This document shows positions 1-8,800 of a stretch of 46,272 bases of DNA, piece by piece; the first letter of the stretch is position 1; the number at the start of each line of letters is the position of its first letter. The stretch is from an uncultured Oscillospiraceae bacterium (GTDB lineage: Bacteria > Bacillota > Clostridia > Oscillospirales > Oscillospiraceae). A program made the position numbers and the translations under genes. The stretch covers positions 1 to 46,272 of the forward strand of contig CATZRD010000015.1 in NCBI GenBank assembly GCA_958423465.1, in the 5' to 3' direction. A model generated the notes under the pieces. It did no database searches, was not told the origin of the DNA, and was given only the letters and a program-made list of their open reading frames with translations.

Positions 1-1442
1 CAATAGGCCACGCCCCACAGGATAGAGTGCTTGGCGGGCCTGCCGCAGCAGACGCACACGTCAGAGACATGCTCCTGGTCCAGCGGCATACACCGGGAGG
101 TGACGCCGGCCTTCTCCTTCATGGCCACCTCGCAGTCCAGACTGCCGCACCACTTGGTATGGATGAAGCCGCCGCCGTTTTCCTCCACCAGCTTCCTGAC
201 CTCTTCCCAGGTCTCCGCGGTGAAGGAGTTGTTCTCCAGGTTCTTCTTCGCCATAGCGTACATATTGTTGTGGATGTCGTCCAGCAGGGTCTTCACCGTG
301 TCCTCCAGCGCCGCCAGGGGCACGAAGGACTTCTCCCCGGTGTCCCGGCGGGCCACGCAGCACTGGTCCTTCTCCATGTCCTTGGGGCCGATCTCCACCC
401 GCAGGGGCACGCCCCGCATCTCGTACTCGGCAAACTTCCAGCCGGGGGCCTTGTCGCTGTCGTCCAGCTTCACCCGCAGGCCCGCCGCTTCCAGCCGGAC
501 CTTCAGCTCCTGGGCCTTCTCCAGCACGCCGCCCTTGTGCATGGCGATGGGCAGCACCACCACCTGGATGGGGGCCACCCGGGGGGGCAGCACCAGGCCG
601 TTGTCGTCGCCGTGGGTCATGATGATGCCGCCGATGAGCCGGGTGCTGACGCCCCAGCTGGTCTGATAGGGGTGGTGGAGCTGGTTGTCGGAACCGGTGA
701 AGGTGATGTCAAAGGCTTTGGCGAAGCCGTCGCCAAAATAGTGGCTGGTGCCGGCCTGGAGGGCCTTGCGGTCGTGCATCATGCACTCCACGCAGTAGGT
801 CTCCTCCGCGCCGTTGAACTTCTCCTTGTCGGTCTTGCGGCCCCGGGTGACGGGCATGGCCAGGTAATTTTCGCAGAAGTCGGCGTAGATGTTCAGCATC
901 CGGGTGGTCTCCTCCCGGGCCTCGGCCTCGGTGGCGTGCATGGTGTGGCCCTCCTGCCACAAAAACTCCCGGTGGCGGAGGAAGGGCCGGCTGGTCTTCT
1001 CCCAGCGGAGGACGGAGCACCACTGGTTGTACTTCTTGGGCAGGTCCCGGTGGGAGTGGATGATGTTCTTGAAGTGCTCGCAGAACAGGGTCTCGCTGGT
1101 GGGGCGGATGCACAGGCGCTCCTCCAGCTTCTCGCTGCCGCCCATGGTGACCCAGGCGCACTCCGGGGCGAAGCCCTCCACATGGTCCTTCTCCTTCTGG
1201 AGCAGGCTCTCGGGGATCAGCATAGGCATGGCCACGTTCTCGTGGCCGGTGGCCTTGAACTGCCGGTCCAGCTCCCGCTGCATATTCTCCCAGATGGCGT
1301 AGCCGTAGGGCCGGTAGATGAACATGCCCTTGACGCTGGTGTAGTCGATGAGCTCCGCCTTCCTGCACACGTCGGTGAACCACTGGGCAAAGTCCACATC
1401 CCGGGCGGTAATGGCGTCCACCTGTCTCTTATCCTGTGCCAT
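1..1442 (-). CDS. proS: Prolyl-tRNA synthetase, type 3 (complete except for the last base of the stop codon)
   Basis: Class II aminoacyl-tRNA synthetase that charges tRNA-Pro in the cytoplasm. The protein starts MAQDKRQVDA and has about 480 residues. It is the short archaeal/eukaryotic-like form: it lacks the editing insertion of the long bacterial type and has a Cys-rich C-terminal zinc region (CVCCGRP near the end), finishing in ...WGVAY. The C-terminal tyrosine is typical of type 3 enzymes. The window begins with CA, which on this strand reads TG followed by an unseen base, so the stop codon is probably TGA cut by the window edge. The start has AGGAGAG seven bases upstream. It has its own strong promoter (1492-1520), so it is transcribed separately from tatD-metG. 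No T-box leader fits in the short upstream region. Family call is secure. Confidence 0.96.
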   Translation of the reverse strand, partial: MAQDKRQVDAITARDVDFAQWFTDVCRKAELIDYTSVKGMFIYRPYGYAIWENMQRELDRQFKATGHENVAMPMLIPESLLQKEKDHVEGFAPECAWVTMGGSEKLEERLCIRPTSETLFCEHFKNIIHSHRDLPKKYNQWCSVLRWEKTSRPFLRHREFLWQEGHTMHATEAEAREETTRMLNIYADFCENYLAMPVTRGRKTDKEKFNGAEETYCVECMMHDRKALQAGTSHYFGDGFAKAFDITFTGSDNQLHHPYQTSWGVSTRLIGGIIMTHGDDNGLVLPPRVAPIQVVVLPIAMHKGGVLEKAQELKVRLEAAGLRVKLDDSDKAPGWKFAEYEMRGVPLRVEIGPKDMEKDQCCVARRDTGEKSFVPLAALEDTVKTLLDDIHNNMYAMAKKNLENNSFTAETWEEVRKLVEENGGGFIHTKWCGSLDCEVAMKEKAGVTSRCMPLDQEHVSDVCVCCGRPAKHSILWGVAY

Positions 1443-1491
1443 AGTCGTACTCTCCTGTATATGTGAAATAAATAGGTGTCCTTGAAGCTCC

Positions 1492-1520
1492 ATTGTAGCC
1501 ATTCCCCGGGAAATTGTCAA
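1492..1520 (-). promoter_or_regulatory. Sigma-A promoter of proS
   Basis: Read on the minus strand there is TTGACA (1515-1520), exactly 17 bases, then TACAAT (1492-1497), about 50 bases before the proS start. This is close to the ideal vegetative promoter. Confidence 0.85.
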
Positions 1521-1567
1521 TGGGGCGGCGGATCGTTGCGTGTACTATTTGTAGTATTCCATATTTA

Positions 1568-2332
1568 TTATACGATATGGAAAAACCGTTTCCCGTTTTT
1601 CAGGGTGATTCGGGCGCACTCCTCCGGGGAGACCCCCTTCAGCTCCGCCAGCTTTTCGCAGATATAGACCAGGTTTCGGGAGTCGTTGCGCTGTCCCCGG
1701 CAGGGGACGGGGGCCATATAGGGGCTGTCGGTCTCGATCATCAGCCGGTCCAGAGGGACGGCGGCCGCCGCCTCCAGCGCCTTCCGGGCGTTCTTGTAGG
1801 TGAGCACCCCGGTGAAGGAGATCATCCAGCCCAGGCCCACCAGCTCCTTCGCCATCTCGGCGCTGCCGGAGAAGCAGTGGAACACCCCCCGGACCGCCGG
1901 GAACTCCTTCACGGCGGCCAGGCTGTCGCCGTGGGCCTCCCGGTCGTGGACGATGACCGGCAGGGCCAGCTCAGCGGCCAGGGCCAGCTGGTCCCGGAAC
2001 ACCCGCTGCTGGAGCGCCCGGGGGGGATTCTCCGCCCAGTAGTAATCCAGGCCGATCTCCCCGATGGCCACGCATTTTGGATGCCGGGCCATGTCCCGAA
2101 TCTGGTCCAGATCCTCTTCCCGGTAGGGGGCGCAGTTTTCCGGGTGACAGCCCACGGCGGCATAGAGAAAATCGTACCGCTCCGCCAGGGCCAGGGCGGC
2201 CCGGGAGGAGGTCAGATCGCACCCCGGGTCCACCGCCAGCTCCACCCCGGCGGCGGGGAGAGCGGAGAGGACCCGGTCCCGGTCGCCGTCGAACTGCTCC
2301 GCGTCGTAGTGGGCGTGGGTGTCAAAGTACAT
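1568..2332 (-). CDS. tatD: TatD-family metal-dependent deoxyribonuclease
   Basis: A 254-residue TIM-barrel hydrolase of the TatD/YcfH family. The first metal site is visible as THAHYD at residues 5-10, followed by the family's GEIGLDYYW, VIVHDREAH, FHCFSGS and IETDSPYMAP segments. Members act as metal-dependent 3'-5' exonucleases or D-aminoacyl-tRNA deacylase-like enzymes in the cytoplasm. The start lies only three bases after the metG stop codon, so the two are translated as one operon, probably by coupling. The metG-tatD pair is conserved in Firmicutes (metS-yabD in Bacillus). Length is normal for the family. Confidence 0.94.
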   Translation of the reverse strand: MYFDTHAHYDAEQFDGDRDRVLSALPAAGVELAVDPGCDLTSSRAALALAERYDFLYAAVGCHPENCAPYREEDLDQIRDMARHPKCVAIGEIGLDYYWAENPPRALQQRVFRDQLALAAELALPVIVHDREAHGDSLAAVKEFPAVRGVFHCFSGSAEMAKELVGLGWMISFTGVLTYKNARKALEAAAAVPLDRLMIETDSPYMAPVPCRGQRNDSRNLVYICEKLAELKGVSPEECARITLKNGKRFFHIV

Positions 2333-2335
2333 CTG

Positions 2336-4387
2336 TCAGCACAGCTTCGCCCCGGCGGGGATGGCGTCGTCCACCATCAGCAGATGAAGGACCTCCTCGC
2401 CCTTTTCGGTGTGGACGGCGGAGATGAGCATCCCGCAGCTGTCCAGGCCCATCATCTTCCGGGGCGGCAAATTCACGATGGCCACCAGCGTCTTGCCCAC
2501 CAGCTCCTCGGGCTTGTAGTACATGGCGATGCCGGAGAGGATCTGCCGGTCCGTGCCGGTGCCGTCGTCCAGGGTGAAACGCAGCAGCTTGCTGGACTTC
2601 TTCACGTTCTCGCAGGCCTTCACCTTCACCGCCCGGAAATCGGACTTGCAGAAGGTGTCAAAATCCACCTGCTCGGCAATAAAGGGCTCCACCTCCACCG
2701 CGGGCAGGTCGGCCTTTTTAGCCTCTTCCATCAGGTTCTCCAACGCGATCAGCTCCTTTTCCATATCGATGCGGGGGAACAGATTCTCCCCCTTGTGGAC
2801 CTGCACATCAGCAGGCAGCTTACCCCAAATTTTGGCGCTCTCCCAGGTGCGTCCGCAGCCGCAGGCTCCGATCTGCTCAAAGATCCTGCCGCAGCTCTCC
2901 GGCATGAAGGGGGTCAGCAGCACGGCGCAGACGCGCACCGTCTCCAGCAGATTATAGAGCACATGGGCCAGCCGGGGCCCGTTGGCCCCCATATCCTTGG
3001 CCAGGGTCCAGGGAGCGTTTTCGTCGATATACTTGTTGGCCCGGCCAATGACCTTAAAGATCTCCTCCAGGGCGTTCTGGAACTGGAATTTCTCCATCTG
3101 CTCCTCGTAGCGATTCCGCAGACCGGAGACCAGGGCGATCAGCTCCACGTCACAGGCGGTATCGCCCGGTTCCACGGTCACGCCGATGCAGCCTTCTTTC
3201 CCGCAGCCCTCCGCCAGGGCGCGTTCCTCCGGCGTGGCGGAACAGCCCCCCGGCAGCTTGCCGCCGAAATACTTCTCCGCCATGGCGGTGGTGCGGCTGA
3301 CCAGATTGCCCAGATCGTTGGCCAGATCCGTATTGATGGTCTGGATCAGCAGCTCGTTGGTAAAATTGCCGTCGGAGCCGAAGGGGAAGGTGCGCAGCAG
3401 GAAAAACCGCAGGGCGTCCACGCCGTAGCGCTCGCTGAGCAAATAGGGGTCAACTACATTCCCCTTGGACTTGCTCATCTTCTCTCCGTTGAAGTTCAGC
3501 CAGCCGTGGCCGTACACCTTCTTGGGCAGGGGCAGGTCCATGCTCATCAAAAAGGCGGGCCAGTAGATGGCGTGGAACCGGACGATCTCCTTGCCCACGA
3601 AGTGGACGTCGGCAGGCCAGAACTTCTCTACGTCTTTATAGGTATCGTTTTGATATCCCAGGGCGGTCATATAGTTGAACAGCGCGTCCAGCCACACATA
3701 GACCACATGGCCCGGGTCGAAGTCCACGGGAACGCCCCAGGTGAAGCTGGTGCGGCTGACGCACAGGTCCTGCAAACCGCCCTCGCAGTCGATGAAGTTG
3801 TTCACCATCTCATTGACCCGGCTGCGGGGCTCCAGGAAGTCGGTGTTCAGCAGCAGGTCCCGGACCCTTCCGGCGTATTTGGAGGCCCGGAAGAAGTAGG
3901 CCTCCTCCTCCGCGTCCACCACCTCCCGGCCGCAGTCCGGGCACTTGCCGTCCACCAGCTGGCTCTCGGTCCAGAAGGACTCGCAGGGCTTGCAGTACTT
4001 GCCCTTGTAGGTCCCCTTGTAGATATCGCCCTTGTCGTACATGGCCTTGAAGATCTTCTGGATGGATCGGACGTGGTACTTGTCCGTGGTGCGGATAAAG
4101 CGGTCATAGGAAATGTTCATCAGCTTCCACAGATCCTTGACCCCCTTGGGACCCTCCACGATCTCGTCCACAAAGGCCTGGGGCGTCTTACCGGCCTCCC
4201 GGGCCTTATCCTCGATCTTCTGACCGTGCTCGTCGGTACCGGTCAAAAACATCACATCATATCCCTGGAGCCGCTTGTACCGGGCCATGGCATCGGTGCA
4301 GACGGTGCAGTAGGCATGGCCGATGTGGAGCTTGGCCGAGGGATAGTAGATGGGTGTGGTGATATAGTAGTTCTTTTTGTTCTCCAT
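2336..4387 (-). CDS. metG: Methionyl-tRNA synthetase with C-terminal tRNA-binding domain
   Basis: Class I synthetase of 683 residues that charges tRNA-Met. HIGH is at residues 21-24 and KMSKS follows in EKMSKSKGN, with a zinc knuckle in CKPCESF...CPDCGR. The last 110 residues form the EMAP-II/Arc1p-like tRNA-binding domain, the dimerising type found in Firmicutes. The reading frame stays open for another 51 codons upstream, but the start at MENKKNYY is set by AGGAGGT eight bases before it. An unusual stretch with several cysteines and acidic residues lies after GGKLPG in the anticodon-binding half. It is the first gene of metG-tatD and has its own promoter at 4453-4482. Confidence 0.96.
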   Translation of the reverse strand: MENKKNYYITTPIYYPSAKLHIGHAYCTVCTDAMARYKRLQGYDVMFLTGTDEHGQKIEDKAREAGKTPQAFVDEIVEGPKGVKDLWKLMNISYDRFIRTTDKYHVRSIQKIFKAMYDKGDIYKGTYKGKYCKPCESFWTESQLVDGKCPDCGREVVDAEEEAYFFRASKYAGRVRDLLLNTDFLEPRSRVNEMVNNFIDCEGGLQDLCVSRTSFTWGVPVDFDPGHVVYVWLDALFNYMTALGYQNDTYKDVEKFWPADVHFVGKEIVRFHAIYWPAFLMSMDLPLPKKVYGHGWLNFNGEKMSKSKGNVVDPYLLSERYGVDALRFFLLRTFPFGSDGNFTNELLIQTINTDLANDLGNLVSRTTAMAEKYFGGKLPGGCSATPEERALAEGCGKEGCIGVTVEPGDTACDVELIALVSGLRNRYEEQMEKFQFQNALEEIFKVIGRANKYIDENAPWTLAKDMGANGPRLAHVLYNLLETVRVCAVLLTPFMPESCGRIFEQIGACGCGRTWESAKIWGKLPADVQVHKGENLFPRIDMEKELIALENLMEEAKKADLPAVEVEPFIAEQVDFDTFCKSDFRAVKVKACENVKKSSKLLRFTLDDGTGTDRQILSGIAMYYKPEELVGKTLVAIVNLPPRKMMGLDSCGMLISAVHTEKGEEVLHLLMVDDAIPAGAKLC

Positions 4388-4452
4388 GGTGGATGACCTC
4401 CTGTCCGCCCCAAATGAGAGGGCGTTTTTCCAGTGCAAAAGCAGTAATAAAC

Positions 4453-4482
4453 AGTATAGCACAGTTCCCCGGCGCTTTACAA
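4453..4482 (-). promoter_or_regulatory. Promoter of metG-tatD
   Basis: On the minus strand TTGTAA (4477-4482), an 18-base spacer and TATACT (4453-4458) preceded by TG, an extended -10 element. It sits about 65 bases before the metG start. The -35 half lies inside the inverted repeat at 4469-4498. Confidence 0.65.
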
Positions 4483-4498
4483 GGGGGAAAAGCGCCGG
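4469..4498. repeat. 10-bp inverted repeat over the metG promoter
   Basis: CCGGCGCTTT and its exact complement AAAGCGCCGG are separated by 10 bases. The repeat covers the -35 box of the metG promoter, so it could be an operator or a short transcript hairpin. No run of T follows it strongly on either strand, which argues against a terminator. A second perfect repeat (GGCGGAC, one base, GTCCGCC) lies just upstream at 4508-4522. Confidence 0.5.
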
Positions 4499-4597
4499 TT
4501 TGCTCCCGGCGGACCGTCCGCCCGGGGGGAACGGTCCCACAGCCCGCTTCCAGGTCCCCGGGCCAACTTTTCCCGGTTTATGCCGTTGACATAACGA

Positions 4598-4618
4598 TGT
4601 GGATAACTTTGTGGATAA
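4598..4618 (+). promoter_or_regulatory. Two consensus DnaA boxes in tandem
   Basis: TGTGGATAA occurs twice, at 4598-4606 and 4610-4618, in the same orientation with a 12-base period. Both are exact matches to the DnaA box (TTATCCACA on the other strand). A degenerate third copy continues the same phase just to the left. They lie in the 319-base gap between tadA and metG (4388-4706). Apart from these, that gap holds only the metG promoter, its inverted repeat and a weak GC hairpin after tadA; no gene is seen in it. Confidence 0.75.
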
Positions 4619-4706
4619 TGTGCAAAACCGTGCAGACGCAGGGGGTTTGACCGGTTCCGCCCCCGTTATGCTCCTTGGGAGGGGCGGTCACTTTTTCGAG
4701 AGTTTT

Positions 4707-5207
4707 TCAGGTTTTTGTCAGGCCGCCGCCGTCCTCCGCCGGCGGAGCGCCGTCCTGTTGGCGGAGACCCCGGAAAAAGTCGGAGAGCACCTGGCGGCAG
4801 GGCTCCTCCAGCACGCCGCACACCAGGGCGGGCCGGTGGGGGAAGTTCTCCATAAAGAGGTTCAGCACGCCGCCGCAGGCCCCCATGGCGCTGTCCCGGG
4901 CGCCGCAGTACACCCGGGGGATCCGGGCGTTCAGGATGGCCCCGGCGCACATGGGGCACGGCTCCAGGGTGACGTACAGCGCGCAGCCGTCCAGCCGCCA
5001 GGACCCCAGGGTCCGGTTGGCCTGGGCGATGGCCTCCGTCTCCGCGTGGGAGAGGGCGCTGCGCCTCTCCTCCCGCCGGTTCCGGCCCCGGCCCACGATC
5101 CGGCCGTCCCGGACGATAACGCAGCCCACCGGCACCTCGCCAGCGGCGGCGGCCTCCCGGGCCAGAGCCAGGGCCTGTTCCATATACTGCTCGTGTTCCT
5201 CCCGCAT
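4707..5207 (-). CDS. tadA: tRNA adenosine(34) deaminase
   Basis: A 166-residue zinc-dependent deaminase that converts A34 to inosine in the anticodon of tRNA-Arg, an essential step for decoding CGN codons. The catalytic HAE is at residues 54-56 and the zinc-binding PCxxC at 83-87 (PCPMC). The frame is open 29 codons further upstream, but MREEHEQYME is preceded by GGGAGG at proper spacing and matches the usual N-terminus. In Bacillus tadA, dnaX, recR, yaaL and bofA lie together. Here tadA is divergent from the yaaL-bofA pair and the middle genes are absent. Confidence 0.95.
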   Translation of the reverse strand: MREEHEQYMEQALALAREAAAAGEVPVGCVIVRDGRIVGRGRNRREERRSALSHAETEAIAQANRTLGSWRLDGCALYVTLEPCPMCAGAILNARIPRVYCGARDSAMGACGGVLNLFMENFPHRPALVCGVLEEPCRQVLSDFFRGLRQQDGAPPAEDGGGLTKT

Positions 5208-5243
5208 AGGACGCCTCCCGGGTAAGATCTGGTATAGGATGTG

Positions 5244-5271
5244 GCATAATTGCCCAGAATACACATAGACT
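5244..5271 (+). promoter_or_regulatory. Sigma-E-like sporulation promoter before DUF2508-bofA
   Basis: GCATAAT (5244-5250), 13 bases, then CATAGACT (5264-5271). This resembles the mother-cell sigma-E consensus (KMATATT and CATACAMT) with one mismatch in each half and slightly short spacing. bofA is controlled by sigma-E in Bacillus, which makes the match meaningful. A small hairpin (GGGGCTG, TCCA, CAGCCCC at 5283-5300) follows in the leader. Confidence 0.45.
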
Positions 5272-5326
5272 GGGAAACAGATGGGGCTGTCCACAGCCCC
5301 CGTCCCCAGGAAGGAGGGCCATGCCT

Positions 5327-5599
5327 ATGAAACGAATCTCCCCCATCCGGCTGGGCCGAAACGATCCCCCGGCTCTGCTGGAGCTGAAGGAGAGCCTGCA
5401 GGCCACCCAGGACCAGCTGGGCCACGCCTACAAGACCTTCGACTATGTGAGCGACCCGGAGCTGACGGAGTCCTGCATCTTCGAGATCCGCTCCCTCCAG
5501 GCCCGGATGAACTATCTGGTCCGGCAGATCAAGGAGCTGGAGGCCTGCTCCGCCACCGCCGTCACCGCCCACGCGGCGGGGAGGCAGAAATGGACGTAA
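5327..5599 (+). CDS. DUF2508 (YaaL-type) small protein
   Basis: About 90 residues, soluble and mostly helical. The middle (FDYVSDPELTESCIFEI...LQARMNYLVRQIKE) is the DUF2508 signature seen in Bacillus YaaL. Function is not established; in Firmicutes the gene nearly always precedes bofA. Two ATG codons compete: AAGGAGG at 5311-5317 is only three bases from the ATG at 5321 but nine from the ATG at 5327, so the latter is preferred. Its last ten bases overlap the start of bofA, indicating translational coupling. Confidence 0.85.
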   Translation: MKRISPIRLGRNDPPALLELKESLQATQDQLGHAYKTFDYVSDPELTESCIFEIRSLQARMNYLVRQIKELEACSATAVTAHAAGRQKWT

Positions 5600-5856
5600 A
5601 GACCATCCTTCTGCTGGCGGCGGCGGGGATCGCCCTGCTGGCGGTGGTGGGGCGGGTGTTTTCAGCGCCGCTGCGGCTGGCGGCCAAGGCGGCGCTGAAC
5701 GCCCTGCTGGGCCTGGGGGCCCTGGCGCTGCTCAACGCCGCCGCGCCCCTCACGGGAGCGCGCCTGGGGCTGAACCTGTTCAACGCCCTGGTGGTGGGGG
5801 TGCTGGGGGTGCCGGGGCTGGGCCTTCTGCTGCTGGTCCAGTGGATCTTTACATAG
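5590..5856 (+). CDS. bofA: Pro-sigma-K processing inhibitor BofA
   Basis: An 88-residue protein with two or three hydrophobic segments. In Bacillus BofA sits in the outer forespore membrane with SpoIVFA and holds back the SpoIVFB protease that matures sigma-K. The C-terminal block LNLFNALVVGVLGVPGLGLLLL matches the conserved end of the family (N-x-x-T/A-x-x-VVGxLGxPGxxLL). The gene overlaps the DUF2508 gene by ten bases and its stop codon directly abuts the stop codon of the convergent MFS-GH2 gene. Its presence is good evidence that the host forms endospores. Confidence 0.88.
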   Translation: MDVKTILLLAAAGIALLAVVGRVFSAPLRLAAKAALNALLGLGALALLNAAAPLTGARLGLNLFNALVVGVLGVPGLGLLLLVQWIFT

Positions 5857-8800
5857 TCACAGCCGCAGCCGGCGGTTCAGACGGCGCACCTCCGTCTTGT
5901 CCAGCTTGCACAGCCGGCGGTCATAGGTGAGGATGCCGTTGACCTCCTCCTCCACGTCGCTGAGCTGGGTGTACACCGCGGCGGAGAGGCCCCGCTCCTC
6001 CATATGGGGGAGGATCTCCTCCCGGTACAGCCGGAGATAGGCCTCCATCAGGTCCCCGGCGGTGTGGTACATCTTATAGCCGAAGAGCTTCTCGCTGGCG
6101 CAGTGGCCGGGGACGGCCATGCTGTAGCCGCCGAACTCCGTCAGAGCCAGCACCCGGTCCCCGTCAGGCCGCAGCTTCACCGGGCGGAAGTACACATGGC
6201 GGCTCTTGAAGTCGCCGCCGCCCTGGTCGTGCCAGCCGCTGGCGTGGTCCACCAGACGGGTGGGGTCCTCCTCCCACAGCAGCTGGGTGATCTGGAGACT
6301 GTCGAACTGGCCCCAGCCCTCGTTGAAGGGCGCCCATACCGCCAGGGAGGGGGTGTTGTACAGCAGGTCCACCGTGTCGTACAGGTCCTGGACAAACTGG
6401 TCCCGGCTCTCCTCGTCCTCCCGGCCGAAGCGCCGGTAGTTCTTATCCTTCAGATGGATCCCCAGGAAGGGCAGCACCTGGGTGACCATGGGGCTCTGGC
6501 GGCCGCCGCCGGAGGGCAGATCCTGCCAGACGATCATGCCCAGCCGGTCGCAGTGGTAGTACCACCGCAGAGGCTCGATCTTGATGTGCTTGCGCAGCAT
6601 ATTGAAGCCCAGGTCTTTCATGGTCTCGATATCGTAGATCAGCGCCTGGTCGCCGGGGGCGGTATAGAGGCCGTCGGACCAGTAGCCCTGGTCCAGCACG
6701 CCGTTCATGAAGATGGGCCTGCCGTTGAGGGCCAGGACCTTTTTGCCGTCCACCTCCGCCGTACCGAACTTCCGCATGGCGAAGTAGCTGTCCACCCTGT
6801 CCTCCCCCAGGGTGACGGTCACGTCGTAGAGGAAGGGGTCCTCCGGGGTCCAGGGGCGGACGTGCTCGTCCGTGACGGGCATGTCCAGGCTGCCCTTCGT
6901 CCCGTCGTACCAGTCCTCGGCGATGACCTGACCGTCCTTGCGGACGACGATATTGGCGCCGTCCGGGGCCTTGGCCGTGAGGACGAACCGGACCTTTTTC
7001 TCGTCGTAAAGGGGGGTGATCTTCAGCGACTCCACATGGTTCTCCGGAACGGACTCCAGCCACACGGTCTGCCAGATGCCGCTCTGGGGGGTGTACCAGA
7101 TACCGCCGGGGGTAAAGCTCTGCTTGCCGTAGGCGTGGCGGGACAGGGAGGTCCGGTCGGTGACCGCCACGGTCAGGGTGTTCTCCCCCTCCGAGAGGCT
7201 GTCGGTGATATCGAAGGCAAAGGGCAGATAGCCCCCCTGGTGCTCCCCCGCCAGCTCCCCGTTGACAAACACCTGGCACGTCTGGTCCACGGCCCCGAAG
7301 TGGAGCAGCACCCGGTCCTTCCGAAAGCCCTCCGGCAGGGCGAAGGTCCGCTGATACCACAGGGTGTCCTCCGGTCCCACCTGGCGGCCCACGCCGCTGA
7401 GGAGGCTCTCCGGGGAGAAGGGAACGATGATCGCCCCGTCATACTCCTCCGGCGCGCCGCCGCCGGCGCGGATGGCGTACCGCCAGCGGCCATTGAGGTT
7501 CAGATAGCTCTCCCGGCGCAGCTGGGGCCGGGGATACTCCGGCAGGGGGTGGTCCCGGTCCAGGGTCTCCCCCCAGGGGGTGAAGAGGGGCCGGAGGGCC
7601 GCCCTGCGCCCACCCTCCCGGCGGCGGAGCTGCCACAGAGGCAGAGCGATGAGGGCCAGCGCCAGGGCGGAAAAGAGGAAGATCTCCGCCGTGGGCACCT
7701 CCTTCACCACCCCCAGGTCCACATAGGTCCGGCCGGTGTGGCCGATGACGGCGGCGCCGATATACGGCCCGGTGACCATGGGGATCAGCACCTGGAACAA
7801 GATCCGGATGCCCTGGAACTGCCCCGCCTTCCCGGCGGGAGTGTGGTCCCGGATCAGGCCCTGGAGGCAGGCAGTGAGCACCATGCTGGCCCCCAGCATC
7901 ACGCTGCCGCAGAACATCACCGCGTGCATGGACCGGGCGAAGAACATGAGCAGCAGCCCGATAAAGGCCGCCGGGGCCGCGTACAGGGCCACCGTCAGCT
8001 TGCCCCGCTTGTCGATGACCCGGCCCAGGGCCACGCTGATGATGCTGGCCGTCACCAGCACCACCGCCAGCACCAGGGCGTAGTTGTCGATGCCCAGGAA
8101 CCGCTGGATGTAGATGATGAGATAGGGCATATACACCTGCTGGCTGGCGCAGTATACCGCCAGGGCCAGCAGGCTCCAGTACAGAGCGGGGTTGGCGGCC
8201 ACCACCGACGGCCGCAGGCCGTAGAGGATGTTCGCCAGGTAATTGCCCTCCGCCCGCTTCAAATTGGCCGGCTCGCGGATGAACACCTGGCCCAGCAGGC
8301 CCCCCAGCATGGTCAGGCCGCCTACGATCACGAAAAAGAGGCTCCACCGTCCGGCGGCGGTGAGGCCGTCCAGTGCGCCGAACACCACCAGCATGGCAAT
8401 GAGGGGCATGACCGCCAGCACCGCCTCCACCCGGCCCCGGTTGGTATCGTCGGTGACGTCGGTGACCCAGGCGTTGAAGGCGGCGTCGTTGGCGGTGCTG
8501 CCGAAGAAGGTCATGACGCAGTCCAGCGCGATAACGATGACCGCCGCCGTCTGGACCGCCGCCGCCGCGGGCATCAGCTTCTCCAGCCCCTGGACGGACA
8601 CCAGGGCGAAGGCCATCACCGACAGGCCCCACAGCAGATACCCTCCCACGATAAAGCGCTTGCGCCGGCCCAGCTTGTCGCTGAGAGCCCCCATGGCCAG
8701 GGTGGTCACCGCCGCCACCACGGCGCTCAGCGCCACCATGGCGGCGATCTTGTCCGCGTCCCCGGTGATGGTGTTGTACAGGAACACGTTGAAGTACATA

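Noticed and set aside
1443..1567. T-box or other tRNA-sensing leader before proS
   Set aside because: The upstream region is too short and shows no specifier stem or the conserved T-box sequence; a plain sigma-A promoter lies there.
4388..4706. T-box, SAM riboswitch or origin of replication before metG
   Set aside because: No riboswitch core could be recognised. The DnaA boxes are only two, with no AT-rich unwinding region and no dnaA or dnaN gene nearby.
5208..5320. Signal recognition particle RNA near tadA, as in Bacillus
   Set aside because: The gap is only about 110 bases, holds a promoter and a small hairpin, and lacks the conserved SRP tetraloop region.
7590..7620. MFS-GH2 junction as an assembly error or frameshift
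   Set aside because: The frame is continuous with normal codon use across the junction, no stop or alternative start with a ribosome binding site was seen there, and only one promoter precedes the gene. Read support was not available, so the doubt is recorded in the finding.
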